From Ficedula albicollis (lineage: Eukaryota > Chordata > Aves > Passeriformes > Muscicapidae): a stretch of 64,000 nucleotides of DNA. Positions 39,801-55,690 of this stretch are shown here, one piece after another (within the stretch, counting starts at the first letter, position 1; the number at the start of each line of letters is the position of its first letter). A model generated the notes under the pieces. That model saw nothing but the letters and a program-made list of their open reading frames with translations, did no database searches and was not told the origin of the DNA. The position numbers and the translations under genes are program-made. The DNA is taken from assembly GCF_000247815.1 (NCBI RefSeq), contig NC_021700.1, forward strand, positions 19,246,885-19,310,884, in the 5' to 3' direction.

Positions 39801-40710
39801 TGCTCCTAAAATCATAGTTAAATAAAATTAATTTTTGTTCTGTCAGGCAATTATTTCCCCTTTTTTTTATGATGAAAATATTTTTAGTGAAAAAAGCCTC
39901 TACGTATGTTTAGGATAATTTTTTTACTATATCATTCTTCAAGTGGCTTAAAATAATTACACCATTTAAAATGTGATTATGCATCTCAGTATAAATAAAG
40001 TAGTAATTTACTTTAAAAAATTAAAAATTTTTAGTAATAATATAGTTAATCAGATTGAAATAGTGAAACTGTTAATGCTATATGGAATACCCATGTTTAT
40101 TCCTGGTATGTATTTAGAAGGATGAAAATTCTATACTTGAGGCAAATGAAAAGGAAATAAGTTTGCAGGTCATCAGTGTGTAGAGTTTTCTAAGGAAAAG
40201 AAATTGTTTTCATTCAACAGAACAAATTATTTTCACAGAAAAAGTCAAAAAACAACAGTAAAGAGTTCTTTATCTCTTTTAAGAATGATGAATCCTGGGA
40301 AGCACAGGAAGTCTGAAAGAACTGGAAAAATACCTGTTTTAAGAGAGCAAATTAAAGGCCTCAAATTCCAGTAGAAGAGTGGTCCTATCAATATCACACA
40401 AATAAATAAATCATATTACTATACAAATGTAAGAAGAAGGATCCAATGAGTTTGACTTTGTAATAAGCATCACCTCAAACAAACTACTGTCATTTTGGTG
40501 GTATATATGACAAAGTTTTGTAATGCACCAACATGAAACTGATGACAAAAAAAATGCTGTATGAGCATGTCTGTCTCTGAGGCAGAGACTCTGGGAATTT
40601 CCCACCAGACTTTCAGGTTCCCATACTCATCTGCATGAGGTTATTCTCAGCTCAGCGGAAAACTGAGATCTAACTCAGTAAACACTTCTTGATCCTGAAC
40701 TGCATTCTTA
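36894..40710. other. Sequence between the first LTR and a CR1 tail
   Basis: A+T-rich and repeat-poor. The block 38000-38350 (with CCAATTAACTGAATTCTAG and CTTCTAATTAGCAGGCATG, homeodomain-like TAATTA/TTAATT cores) has the look of a conserved non-coding element; inference only. No exon is supported. Confidence 0.45.
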
Positions 40711-40985
40711 AGAACCATAGAATCATTTTGTTTTGGAAAGATTTTTCAGATCATCCAATTGTAAAACTAATGCTACCAGGTCCAAGAGTAAGCCACATCT
40801 CTAAGCACCCCATCTTCACATCTACATCTTCTAAACACCTCCGGGGACTAAGATTCAAATACCTTCCTGGACAGTCTGATCCAACACTTGACAGCACCTT
40901 CAGTGAAGAAATTTTTCCTAATGTCCAATCCAAACCTCCTGTGGTACATCTTGAGAATGTCCTGCCATTTGTTTTCCTGGAAAGA
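40711..40985 (-). mobile_element. CR1 LINE 3'-end fragment
   Basis: The minus-strand CR1 tail begins at AACCATAGAATCATTTTG, followed by GATCATCCAATTG. Then come CTCTAAGCACCCCATCTTCA, AAACACCTCCGGGGACT, AGTGAAGAAATTTTTCCTAA and TGTCCAATCCAAACCTCC, in the family's order. 5' truncated near 40985; the 133-codon plus-strand frame across it is the antisense of CR1. Confidence 0.88.
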
Positions 40986-42404
40986 TATAGGGTAGGTCTA
41001 GCTCAGAGGTTAAGTAGATCTACCTATCCCAAAGGTCTAAAGTCCAAGGCTCCAGCCTCTGGACTTTGTGTACACCTCCAACATCTTTAGCCCAGGTGCT
41101 GATATATTAGACAGTTTTCTTAGTCTTGCACTTCTTTGATCAGAAAATTTCCCACAAACCATTTTAGTCTAGCAACTATTCTTCTCACAGCATATTTTTT
41201 TTACATTATCTGCAGATACGTCAGCAATGAAAACATCGCCAAAAAAGCAGGGAAAAAAGTAACTAAAGTAAGTTATTCAAAGTCACGTTTGAAATTCAGA
41301 TCTGTTCATATAGGAAATTATGCCAAGAATACTGCATTCTCTGCTGCACATGCAATGAAAAACCTGTAGGTATACAGACCTAGGTTTTGTGGGCTTCAGT
41401 AAGGCAGAACTAGTCTCACTTCAGCTTCATGATGCATTGTCAGTGTGTAGGAGGACCTCATCCAGCAATAATCTCAAATCCTATGGAATTCATAACTAAG
41501 CTACATACTTGTCAGAACATTCCAAAAATGTTAGTACAAGATTTAGCCTTCTTGATTTTACTTGAAAAATCAAGAAACAAAGGCTCATCCATACTTGCCT
41601 TAAGTGTATAGTAACTGCTGTTATTAAAAAGTGTGGGGTTTTGCTGTTATCTAGGGTTCTGAAGAGTGTACTCAGGAATACTCGCCTCTGCATGGGAATG
41701 AAAGTTGAGATCCTCATACACAAAAAAGTAAAGTTCCTAACATGGAAAAAAGTTTCTTCCATCCTATTACCTTAAGAAAAGGGTCATGTGGCGCCAAATA
41801 TGTCGAATCCTTAGGATAAGTTAAACAGATACTTTACTTATTGCTATAAATGCACATTTATGACAAGGACATCCAAGAGGAAGCTGACAAAATATTGATG
41901 TTAACATTTTTCCTTCAGATCCTGAAAGACATGACTTTCTTGCCAGAAATACTGGGATGAAGTCCTTTCACCACTCTCATCCAAATTGTGGAAATAAAAC
42001 TATTCATTTATTTTATTTTTTTTAAATAAATATGCTAAAATAGGGTCATAACATCACAAGCACATTACAAAATGTCAGGACACCCTAGTAGCAGAGCTTT
42101 AATTTCGGACATAGCCACAGCAAAGTAGTGTACAGAGATCATTTGTTTCCCAAAAGGGAAATTCATAATTTTTAATGAGAATCCATTTGCAACTCTGAGT
42201 ATAAAGCTTTACCCATGAATCTTTATTGCCTATTTTTCCACTCTAAGAATCAGAGTTATCTAGCAGGTCATGTGATTACTTAGGTATATATACTAAAATA
42301 CAGATTTGGTCTCTCTGTATTTCCAGTACACATTTTGAATTTTTTCAAATTAGATATTGCCTCAACTGACATTGCCAAATGTGAACTCCATGCATTTTAA
42401 CCTT
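40986..42404. other. Unannotated sequence between two CR1 fragments
   Basis: A+T-rich sequence with no recognised repeat or exon; short frames only. Confidence 0.5.
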
Positions 42405-42560
42405 TAATACACCACTCTAGCTCTTCTGCCCTGCCTATCCCTCCTGAACAGCCTGTAGCCATCCAGCAGGGCACTCCAGCCAAGGAACTATCTCACCAGG
42501 TTTCCCTAATGCCAATTATGTCAAGTATTTGGGACTGGGACAAAGCTTATGTATACTCTT
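42405..42560 (-). mobile_element. CR1 LINE internal fragment (5' part of ORF2)
   Basis: The plus strand reads GAACAGCCTGTAGCCATCCA, GCAGGGCACTCCAGCCA, CCACCAGGTTTCCCTAATGC-like and CAATTATGTCAAGTATTTGG. This is the antisense of the endonuclease-coding part of CR1 ORF2. It is a short isolated remnant. Confidence 0.65.
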
Positions 42561-43653
42561 GTGTCCTCAGAAATGCAAATTATAAACACATTAACCTCAA
42601 TATCACTGAAGTAAGTTTTGTCTTTTTTTTACTACACACACTACCCTTGTTCATTTTTATCGTTCTTCCACCACACAGGTATTGGATGACTGAGTTTTTC
42701 AGGATATTCACATATCTGAAAGCATTGCAATTTCCCTGTTGCCACAACTAATGAATAATTTTTGCAACAAATTTCCATTACCAGCATAAGAAATTAGCAT
42801 TTTCTAGGGAAGTCTGAATGAAGAAAAAATATGTAAAAAAATGTTCCTTCCAGCAAAAAAAGGATAAATGAGGCTAGTTTCATGATTATTAATTACATGC
42901 AAAACAAGCTTAGGAAACTTAGCTGCTGGAACAAAAGGAACATTACATGAAGAAAAGATACAGACTCGTTTCTGTAAATGAGTTTTACCAGAATATGTTT
43001 TTTGACTCACCTGAGAAAATCTTTGTCAAGCTGAAGAAAAAAGCATATAACCCACCAGTATCATGCATCCAAAATACTCTTAATGTTCTGAGACTACAGA
43101 TTTTTCAAAGGCTGAGTTCTGGATTAACCTGTCTCCCTATCCTCTCTCTGTGAGTGGAGCTGAATCACACAATAATCTTCCTAACTTGCGGAGAAAATAA
43201 GTCTTAAAGAAACAGGAGTGACATTAAAATATCCTGTCCTTTAAAAAAGAAGTTTTAGAAAAGAGTCATATTTAAAAATTTCACAACAGAACAGATTATC
43301 CATTTGAATAAAGATCTCTAATAGCATCAAGAAAGAAAAACAATTTCTGATCTAAATGTAATCCAGCTAAGCCATATTTATTCTTGCTTTTATGATGTTC
43401 TAGAAACTTACAAATCTAAATTTTCATAAAGTTTTAGAATTTTATAAAATTCACCAGAATTTGAAAACCAAGAAACATAAAATTTTAGGCAAACAAATAT
43501 CTAGCATTAACTCACTTGAAAGACTTTTCTGAAAGAAAAACCCATCAGAGTTAGTTGAATTAAATAAAATAATGCAAAACAAAATAACAGGATATAATTT
43601 TCTGTAATAGTGCAATTATTCCTTGTTGTACTTAAACAAGTATTCCTGACAGG
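42561..43653. other. Unannotated sequence left of the second LTR
   Basis: A+T-rich sequence with no recognised repeat or gene. Frames of 60-80 codons only. Confidence 0.5.
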
Positions 43654-44252
43654 TGTTTACTGTTCTTGGCTAGGATAGAATTAATTTTCTTCCCAGTGTC
43701 TGGCATGGGGCTGTGTTTTGGAGTTGTGCTGAACACAAGGTTGATAATGTAGAGATGTTTTTGTTATTGCTGAGCAGAGCTCACATGGAGCCAAGGTCTT
43801 TTCTGTTTCTTATACTGCCACATTGGCAAGGGGGACTGGGAGTGCCTGGGAGACTGGGAGGAGACAGAACCAGGACAGATGACCCTGGCTGACCACAGGG
43901 ATATTCCAGACCATGTGACATCATGTTCAGCATATAAAGTGGGGAAAGAAGGAAGAAGAAGGGGGGACATTTGGATTGATGGTGTTTGTCTTCCCAAGTC
44001 ACCACTATATGTGTTAGGGTCCCGCTGTCTGGGGGACAGCTGAATTCTTGCCTGCCCATGGGAAGCACTGAATTCCTTCTTTACTTTTCTTTGCTTGTGT
44101 GAGGCTTTGGTGTTCTCTATTAAGCTGCCTTTAATTTCAACCCACGAATTTTCCAGCTTTTACTCTTCCAATTCCCTTTTCCATCCTGCTGGTGGGACAG
44201 TGAGTAAGCGGTTTCATCATACTTGTTTGCTGGCTGGGGTGACACTGTGACA
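43654..44252 (+). mobile_element. Avian ERV solo LTR, about 600 bp, with TATA box
   Basis: Starts TGTTTACTG and ends CACTGTGACA, so it has the TG...CA ends of an LTR. Diagnostic blocks in order: CTAGGATAGAATTAATTTTC, GGCTGTGTTTTGGAGTTGTG, GGATATTCCAGACCATGTGA, CATCATGTTCAGCATATAAA (TATA box 43933-43938), TCTCTATTAAGCTGCC (poly-A-signal region), TTCAACCCACGAATTTTCCA and CATCCTGCTGGTGGGACAGT. This matches a widespread avian ERV LTR family. No viral genes flank it, so it is a solo LTR. Its promoter would transcribe rightward, antisense to PDE4D. A target-site duplication is not clear. Confidence 0.88.
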
Positions 44253-45902
44253 GACACTAAACTACACGTACAAAATCTTCTATACATCAAAATTTTATTT
44301 TTCAAGTTATCCAAGGTATTACTTTAATATTATCTTTTTATGGTCAGGGATCAGAGCTGCCTTAAAGTAGTCCAGCTATGGTTTAAAGGGGAAAACAACT
44401 TCATCCTTCTTGTTGGGGTATATTTCTTGCATTTCAAGCTGTTTCTAAGCAATTTCATAAGCAAGGCAATACTAAACTTGACTACGCATAATTTTGGAGA
44501 CATGATTGTTACTTCAAGAGAATGTGAATACACAGTTCACTTAATCAGGAAACAGATCAGTACCAGATAAATATGCTTCTATTTTACACTAACAAGAAAT
44601 ACATTACAGAAGCTTCTGAAATCTTCATTGTGTACTTTGAAATTGCAACCCAAGGTACAGAATTCATATCCTTTTAGTTCACCAAGATTAAACTACTGCA
44701 TGAACAAGACTTTTAGTTATTATTAAGTCCTTAGCTTAATAGGGAAATGAAATGCCTATGATTTTATATAGGGAATACTTTGAATAATGTTGCAGGAAGA
44801 CAGACAGGAAAATAAATTGCAATTTATGGTGATATATAAAAAATATTGCAATTTCTTGCCATCAATAGCTGTCAATTTGTTGAATCATGAACGAGGAAGA
44901 CCGTCTTGCTCAAGTTAGATGTTTATATTCTATTAAGTAATAAGATGTTTATATTCTATTAAATAATAAGAATCAAAAATTTCTTACTGCATATAATTGT
45001 AAAAAGCATAACTTGACAAATGCATATAAAACCAAGGGCACACAACAGAAGTTTTAATTTCAGGATGGTCCTCCTGAGCTTGTATGTCATGATTTCTTTA
45101 AAGAAAACAGGACCTTCACAAACTACTGTGTCAATGAAAGTATATGGAGAGCTCTGCTAAAGACATATTTGATAATTAAGAAGGCACCATATCCAAATAC
45201 TCAAAGATAGGAAATTAAAAAGCAAGGAAGAAGAATTAATAAAAGTCTTAAAGCAATTCACACTGATAAGCAGAAAGCCAAAAAACTACCCAAATATATT
45301 CTTTTATGAATAAACTCAACAATCTAAATCAATTACTATAACCATCTTCTCTTCACAAGGCTTATCTTCTTGAAAATCAAAGTACAGTTTACATTCAGTT
45401 AAATTCGGGCACTTGCATCTACATTATTTAAACTCAGATCACTTGAACTGCCAAGGTATGGGTAGAAATTCAAATGAAAATAGCATTTGAGATTGTAATC
45501 TTATAGAGGGGTCAGATAGGGCTGCTACCTCTCTGTGTTCATGCTTCACCAGGTCACTAATAATGCTTGAGTTAATTCAATCATAGCTCAAGGTAAAAAC
45601 GTGATATAGACCAGTTCCATTACTAGGACATTGTGTTGACGTTTTATATAATATTGCACAAGTACACTCTCTTCCAAGAACACTTATGCCATCAGAGTTG
45701 AGTAGGAAATTGGTTTTGTATATTGCCTAACTGTTCCATCTCAGAAATCTTCTTATTCCATGACATATGAAATTTCTTTCAGCATTTTCATAAAAAGCAC
45801 GGTACAAGATGTATGTTTTCTCCAACCTTTCTCCTCAGAATTAAATAGTCCAGGACACCAAAATCTCCTGGAAACAAAATCAACCAAGAGTGAATCTCCT
45901 AA
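44253..45902. other. Unannotated sequence with a small tandem duplication
   Basis: A+T-rich sequence. It includes two copies of a 26-base unit (AGATGTTTATATTCTATTAA..., 44917-44969). No gene recognised. Confidence 0.5.
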
Positions 45903-48860
<2,958 letters not shown>

Positions 48861-51800
48861 GGACTTCACTCCCCTGCTGTCCTCTCAGAAGGATTTCACT
48901 AAAGTATTGACTGTACTGGGGTAGGCCTTTCTCAATCTCTCTTTTTGAAACAGATAATTACCTACAACTTATTACTTCTGAGGTGGGTGGGAAGAGATGT
49001 ACACTTTATCTACATAGATAAGTTACAGACTAGTTCTTGTTCAAATTAAATATAAATCAGAATAGTGAAATGCATGTGGAGAGAAAAGCAAGGAATTGAA
49101 TTATTCTAATGAGAAATCCAGTTTTGTATCCAGGGTAATCTTCAATGAATGACTCATCAGGTCCTGTCTACTTTGTATGGGAAGTTTCAGTCTTCACAAA
49201 TTGTTTTTTTTTTAATCATAAAAGTAAACTTAAAATCACACCACATACATGTTATGGGATGTTGAAAATGCAAGCTGATACTATCAGTGTCTACAATAGT
49301 GAAACAGGGTGTCATAATGCAGGACATGCTATGCAGAGTGAGTTAACCAGCCTGCACCAGCCTTAACTAACCTACAATGACTCAGAAAGAGAGGGATAGT
49401 CTCAAAAAGTTGCATAAAGCAACAGCAACTACAGGAAGTCTCACTAGAGGTAATGTTTCAGCAGCTGCTCCCTGCAGTAGTAATTTCTACAAAGAAAAGT
49501 ATTGCTTCTTTCTTCTTTTTTTTTAGTATAATTCCATGGTGAAGAAAGCTATACTGCTCTAAAGAATCAAATTTCTAAGGGAAGAAAGCTACTCTGAAAA
49601 TCTGCTTATTATGTCTTAAATACTTTGAAGTTCTGACATACTGAGTTCCAGTATTTAAAAACCCACAAAACTTGGTTCATATTAGAATGCACTGTAGGAA
49701 CTGATCATCCAGAATTTTTGTTTAGCAGGAGGTGTGATAGAGGAACACAGTGATACAGGAAATGTTTCACTGAGTATCATGATGGGGCAAATCCAGTCAG
49801 TTGCTTCTGCTAGGACAGCAGAGAAAAACATAGCATTGTCACGAAACTGCAACTTTCATCACAATCCAGACAAAACTGGAATGAGTTGGACCAGCATACC
49901 CATTTGCAGGCACCAATAAGCCCTGTCCCTGCCTTGATATAATTCAATTTTTAGAGGCTTAAACATGGAGGGGCAATAAAGAAGAAGCAGAAAATATGAT
50001 ATATAATTGATTGAGTTTTGTGCAGTCAGGGGACGGCAATATTTTATGAAGGCTGTCTGACTCGTGGTGGGGAATCCTTCATTTCCAGCACCTTTACTGC
50101 CTTCGAACCTTGCCTAGCTGCTCAGGACTGGGAAAGATATGGGGTAGAAGAGAAGAAAAGGAATTTCTCAACATGATGGGTAATCATGTATCAGAGCTGA
50201 ACCTCAGGAATCCTCAAATGAAAGAAAAAGTTCAGCTTTTACATATTAGACTAAGTGATTCAGCTCAACATGACTCCAAGTAATACTGCTGCTCTGTCAT
50301 ATCAAGGTACTGAAATTTATCACTATTTTAGGTTATAATACTTTAATATTTTATATTAGACTACAAAAATGCATTTCTATCTCTTAGTATCCACTGGCAA
50401 AAGTACTGCACTTTTAAAACATCATTTATAGTTATTTTCTGAATAATCTCATTCATTTCCTTGAGGTTGCATAAAAATTCTACTAGCTCACGTTCTTAGG
50501 CACCCATGCATATGTCATGCTTCTTTTTGTTTCTGCTTCATATTTTCTTCTGAGAACCCTGAAAACTAAAATGAATCAGCCTGTCCCTGATGAAAATGTA
50601 TACAATTTTTCTCTACTACAAATCTCTTTCATCACATTATTTCTTGTTCTGGTGCTCTGAATGCTGAAAGCAGTGTAACAGATGACTCACCATCAGCTAT
50701 CAGTCATTGTCATCTAATCACTTATTGAATTTTGAGGTTCTTTATTAGAAGTTCACACTTTATCACCCATTTAATCTTAATTCCTATTTTCAACTATTTC
50801 TAATTTATTTTTTCTGTTTTCACTATTAAACTGCAGTAGTTTAGTGACACATAAAATCACTGATGTCGAAAGTTATTACTGTTTATGTACAAAAGCCAAA
50901 TAACTCACCTGCATTCATATTTTGGATGTATTCAGGATTCAGTATTCACAAAATACCTGTACCACTAGGTGATCATGCTATTTCTTCTGTATTCATGTTC
51001 ATCTGTTGGCTTTTCTTATGGATAGCTCTCTATTTTCTTCAAAAAAAGCTGCACTTTACAAGAACCTTTATTTTTTTTCAATTTGTTGAATATTGCTTTT
51101 TATATTCTAATAAAACTCCCATAAACTAGAATTTTTTGATCTTGATTTAACAGCATATAAAAGAATATATGTACTTTTCCAGGCCCTTCTCCCTCTGTCT
51201 CTTGTTTTATATAAAAATCAATTACACTCCTTCTCCACCTGCACAGCTTTAGAGTCATACTAGATTTTTCTTCCCAGTCCCCATAGTAAATATTCTTGTG
51301 GGAGTAAGTCTTACACACCCAAAATTATTTTGTCACATATCACTGCATCCCTAAAATTAGTAAAATTACATCCTATTGACACTGTTTGAAATTTCTGACA
51401 TTCCAAAAAACAATTTCTTTTTGCTATTATCTTTTGTGAAAAGTTTCTCTTGTCATTATTTCACTACCTCAAGGTTATGTAATTTATGATTCATGAATTT
51501 TCATGCTTGCTCTTTGCTTGGTTTCAAATGTACTACTGTAACATCATATCTAGTTAGAGAACTAAACATCATAATGTTTCTTTTGTTTCCTGTGCAGCAA
51601 TGTTAACTCATTATAGACTCAATCTAATATTTTCTAAAATACTTTAATAATTATTTAATTTGTTTCAAGTAGTCAAATTAATTTTGTTTAACTATTTCAA
51701 TATACCTTGTAGGTCTTCACTTGTTCTGTAACCTCTTATGATCAGACTGCTTCTATACAAAAAATGACAATATGTGACTCCCAAAATGCTGAATTGATAA

Positions 51801-52182
51801 TTTCACATTATTCCTTGTTCTAGATTCAACAGCAATTTTATGTTACTGTGGACATCTTCATGAGGAAGAGGTTAAAAAACCTGGTGAATTTTTGTTTTAA
51901 GTCTTTCTTGAGAAGACATAGCAAGGATTACTGATTTTTAATTTAAAATATTTATCCCTTAAATCTTTTCCAAACCCTGCCAGTTTTTATCATTAGTCTA
52001 ACTGTGTGCACTTCTATCAGTTTTGATGTACTTTAAAACGCTAGTAGTAACAACTTATGATCAAAAAATCTTTAAAACCAGATAATTTATTCCTGGCACT
52101 GCTGTTGCTGTTTCTTCCATAAGACCTGTGAGAAAAAAAATTTAGCTTTAAATGTACTGGCAAAAGAGCATTTACCTTTAAC
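48861..52182. other. Unannotated A+T-rich sequence
   Basis: Between two CR1 copies. Frames of 60-90 codons only and no recognised repeat family or RNA gene. A slightly more complex patch at 50030-50140 was read and not identified. Confidence 0.5.
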
Positions 52183-52942
52183 AGGATGAAGTGCTGGATC
52201 CTGCTCTTGGGTCACAGCAACACCCTATACTACAGGTTTGGGCAGCATAGCTGGAAAGCTGCCTGGAGGAAAAGGACCTGGGGGTGCTGGTGGCAGCAGC
52301 TGAACATGAGCCAGGGTGTGCCCAGGGGGCCAAGAAGGCCAATGGCATCCTGGCCTGGATCAGCAATGGTGTGGGCAGCAGGAGCAGGGCAGGGATTGTC
52401 CCCCTGTGCTGGGCACTGCTGAGGCCACACCTCGAGTGCTGTGTCCAGCTCTGGGCCCTGAGTGCAAGAAAGACACCGAGGGGCTGGAGTGAGTGCAGAG
52501 AAGGGCAATGGAGCTGGGGCAGGGTCTGGAGCAGCAGTGCTGTGAGGAGCAGCTGAGGGGGCTGGGGGTGTTTATCCTGGAGAAAAGGAGCCTCAGGGGT
52601 GACCTTGTCACTCTCTAGACCTGCCTAAAAGGAGACTGCGGCCAGGTGGGGGTTTATCTTTTCTCCCAAGTAATAAGCAATCGGACAAGAGGAAATGGCC
52701 TGAAGTTGTGCCACAGGAGTTTTAGATTGGATATCAGGAAAAATTTCTTCATGAAAAGGGGTTGCCAAGCATTGGTGCAATCTGCTCAGGGAAGTAGTAG
52801 TCACAATCAATGGAGGTATTTAAAAGACACATAAATGTGGCACTTAGGGACATGGGCTAGTGCTAAACTTGGTAGTGTTTTTTACTGTTTGACTTAATGA
52901 TCTCAAAGAGCTTTTGCAACTACAATGATTCTGTGTTTCTCT
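52183..52942 (+). mobile_element. CR1 LINE 3'-end fragment (first copy)
   Basis: Plus-strand CR1 covering the C-terminal part of ORF2 and the 3' UTR. Translations in shifting frames give EKDLGVLVAA, KKANGILAW, PHLECCVQLWAL and DIRKNFF, all typical CR1 ORF2 motifs. The 3' end is ACAATGATTCTGTG at about 52935. It is frameshifted, 5' truncated and non-functional. From 52485 on it is included in a tandem duplication. Confidence 0.92.
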
Positions 52943-54702
52943 CTTCTTTAATCATATTTTGAAGCATAATCCTACCAGCTCTGTCATGTTTTGTTCCTTA
53001 CAGTAATAGCAGTACAGTCATTTCAATTAGAATAGAAATAAACCAAGAGGAAGATTATGTTCAAATAATAGCAAGGCATTTTTTCTAGCCTCATCTGGGA
53101 ATTGGTGAGGGGGGTGTATTTAAATTAAAGATTAATTGAAAAGCACTGGAACATAAAAATATAATTTTCCTATTGCATAGCCTAAGAGTCCGACTCTAAC
53201 AGCTCCTATACTTGTAAGTTCTCCCTCACTGGTGATTATGAATTGTATATAATTCGTACATCTACATACACACAAAAAGAAACAAAAAAACAAAAGCAAA
53301 AGAAAACATATGTTGCAAATGTCACATATTTAAATAAAAAATCTATTCTACATTTATCAAATAAATGAAGTAGTGTAATTTCCACATTAAACCAGATTTA
53401 CAGCTAATTATTCCAGGAGTGGTTAGTGGTCAGCAGAAAAAAAAAAATCTATCAGCTTCAGGTAGAAAAAAACCCCTTGAAAAACTGAGACCAAAGGAAA
53501 TCTGATCCCTCTAAAGTCTTACCTAACCCTATTAAAAAAATTCTTAAACACAGAAACATTTTTATCCTTCTCATTAGTGGAGTGAGTGCAGAGAAGGGCA
53601 GTGGAGCTGGGGCAGGGTCTGGAGCAGCAGTGCTGTGAGGAGCAGCTGAGGGGGCTGGGGGTGTTTATCCTGGAGAAAAGGAGCCTCAGGGGTGACCTTG
53701 TCACTCTCTAGACCTGCCTAAAAGGAGACTGCGGCCAGGTGGGGGTTTATCTTTTCTCCCAAGTAATAAGCAATCGGACAAGAGGAAATGGCCTGAAGTT
53801 GTGCCACAGGAGTTTTAGATTGGATATCAGGAAAAATTTCTTCATGAAAAGGGGTTGCCAAGCATTGGTGCAATCTGCTCAGGGAAGTAGTAGTCACAAT
53901 CAATGGAGGTATTTAAAAGACACATAAATGTGGCACTTAGGGACATGGGCTAGTGCTGAACTTGGTAGTGTTTAGGGACATGGGCTAGTGCTAAACTTGG
54001 TAGTGTTTTTTACTGTTTGACTTAATGATCTCAAAGAGCTTTTGCAACTACAATGATTCTGTGTTTCTCTCTTCTTTAATCATATTTTGAAGCATAATCC
54101 TACCAGCTCTGTCATGTTTTGTTCCTTACAGTAATAGCAGTACAGTCATTTCAATTAGAATAGAAATAAACCAAGAGGAAGATTATGTTCAAATAATAGC
54201 AAGGCATTTTTTCTAGCCTCATCTGGGAATTGGTGAGGGGGGTGTATTTAAATTAAAGATTAATTGAAAAGCACTGGAACATAAAAATATAATTTTCCTA
54301 TTGCATAGCCTAAGAGTCCGACTCTAACAGCTCCTATACTTGTAAGTTCTCCCTCACTGGTGATTATGAATTGTATATAATTCGTACATCTACATACACA
54401 CAAAAAGAAACAAAAAAACAAAAGCAAAAGAAAACATATGTTGCAAATGTCACATATTTAAATAAAAAATCTATTCTACATTTATCAAATAAATGAAGTA
54501 GTGTAATTTCCACATTAGACCAGATTTACAGCTAATTATTCCAGGAGTGGTTAGTGGTCAGCAGAAAAAAAAAAATCTATCAGCTTCAGGTAGAAAAAAA
54601 CCCCTTGAAAAACTGAGACCAAAGGAAATCTGATCCCTCTAAAGTCTTACCTAACCCTATTAAAAAAATTCTTAAACACAGAAACATTTTTATCCTTCTC
54701 AT
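52485..54702. repeat. 1.1 kb tandem segmental duplication including a CR1 3' end
   Basis: Copy A is 52485-53574 and copy B is 53578-54702, separated by TAG. They begin TGGAGTGAGTGCAGAG and end TTATCCTTCTCAT. I noted only about three substitutions (for example GGGCAATGG to GGGCAGTGG). Copy B also has a 35-base internal tandem repeat (53937-54006, unit TTAGGGACATGGGCTAGTGC...). The duplication therefore copied half of a CR1 plus 0.6 kb of unrelated 3' flank. Confidence 0.95.
53578..54070 (+). mobile_element. CR1 LINE 3'-end fragment (duplicate copy)
   Basis: Truncated second copy of the CR1 at 52183-52942. It was created by the tandem duplication and not by a new insertion, because its 5' edge is the duplication breakpoint and the flanking 3' sequence is shared. 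Confidence 0.92.
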
Positions 54703-55349
54703 GTTTTCTTTCATTCTATTTCTTCAGCATTAATTGTTAAAATTTCAGATACTATTCCAGATCTATATAAAAAGTAAACTATTTATAATCCAAATATGTA
54801 AAATTTGGGGTTGCAACAGTATATTGTGACAATTAATTATGGATTATTTTAGGGGATTTAATACCAAATTCCTGTTGTTTGCCTTTTTTGTTGTTGTTTT
54901 TTTGATCCAGTCTATGTTAATTTTCTTTTTGTAATACAAGTCTGAGTTCTCCAATAACTTTTAGGTCATGAGGTAATCAACAGTTTAAATGATAGGTCCT
55001 AGTCAAGATCTCAGCAAATCTAGTCAATTTGAATCACTGATTCACACAGCATTAAGATTTTTATATAGGTATATATAGGCCAAGATAAATTCTATGTTTC
55101 TAAATACTTTTAAATTTAGACTGATTTTTAAAAGCTATGGATTAATTTTTAAAGTATTCTATTTTTACAGGAATCAGGAATAATGTTAAATTTGTAGGCT
55201 GACTCACTGGATTGCCCTACCATGGAACTCAAGCTGGAAACACTCCTGAAGAGTCTGCTGGCCTGCCAAATTTCCAGGAGTAATTTTGGCAGTTACTATG
55301 CCCTTTATGTGTCTTTTGCTGTACTCTCGACACCTTTGCCAAACTTATT
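54703..55349. other. Unannotated sequence
   Basis: A+T-rich sequence between the duplication and the next CR1; nothing recognised. Confidence 0.5.
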
Positions 55350-55690
55350 TGGCGAACAAGTTTTATGGGGAGCATCTCAGGGAGCTGGGGTTGTTTAGCC
55401 TGCAGAAAAGGAAGCTCAGAGGAGATATAATTACTCTCTACAACTACCTGAAGGGAGGAGGGTGTAATGAGATGTTGGTCTGTATTTTATTCCAAGTAAT
55501 AAGTGATAGGACAAGAGTAAATGTCCTGAAGTTGCACCTAGGGAGCTTTAGATTGGATATTAGAAAAAATTTCTGCATTGAGAAATTTTCAGTAGGACAA
55601 GCTGACCTGGGAATTCATTGTCCCTGGAAGCATTCAAAAAACATGTAGATGTAGTGCTTAGGGACATGGTAAATGATTCTGTGATTCTAT
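55350..55690 (+). mobile_element. CR1 LINE 3'-end fragment
   Basis: A plus-strand frame (55286-55648) contains LRELGLFSLQKRKLRGDI, LYNYLKGG, SDRTR and [10 protein letters not shown], the CR1 ORF2 C-terminus. After it come GTGCTTAGGGACATGG and the terminal ATGATTCTGTGATTCTAT. It is 5' truncated, with a deletion near the end of ORF2. Confidence 0.92.

Noticed and set aside
52485..54070. Two separate CR1 insertions
   Set aside because: The second copy shares the same breakpoint and 0.6 kb of non-CR1 3' flank, so it is a tandem duplication of one insertion.
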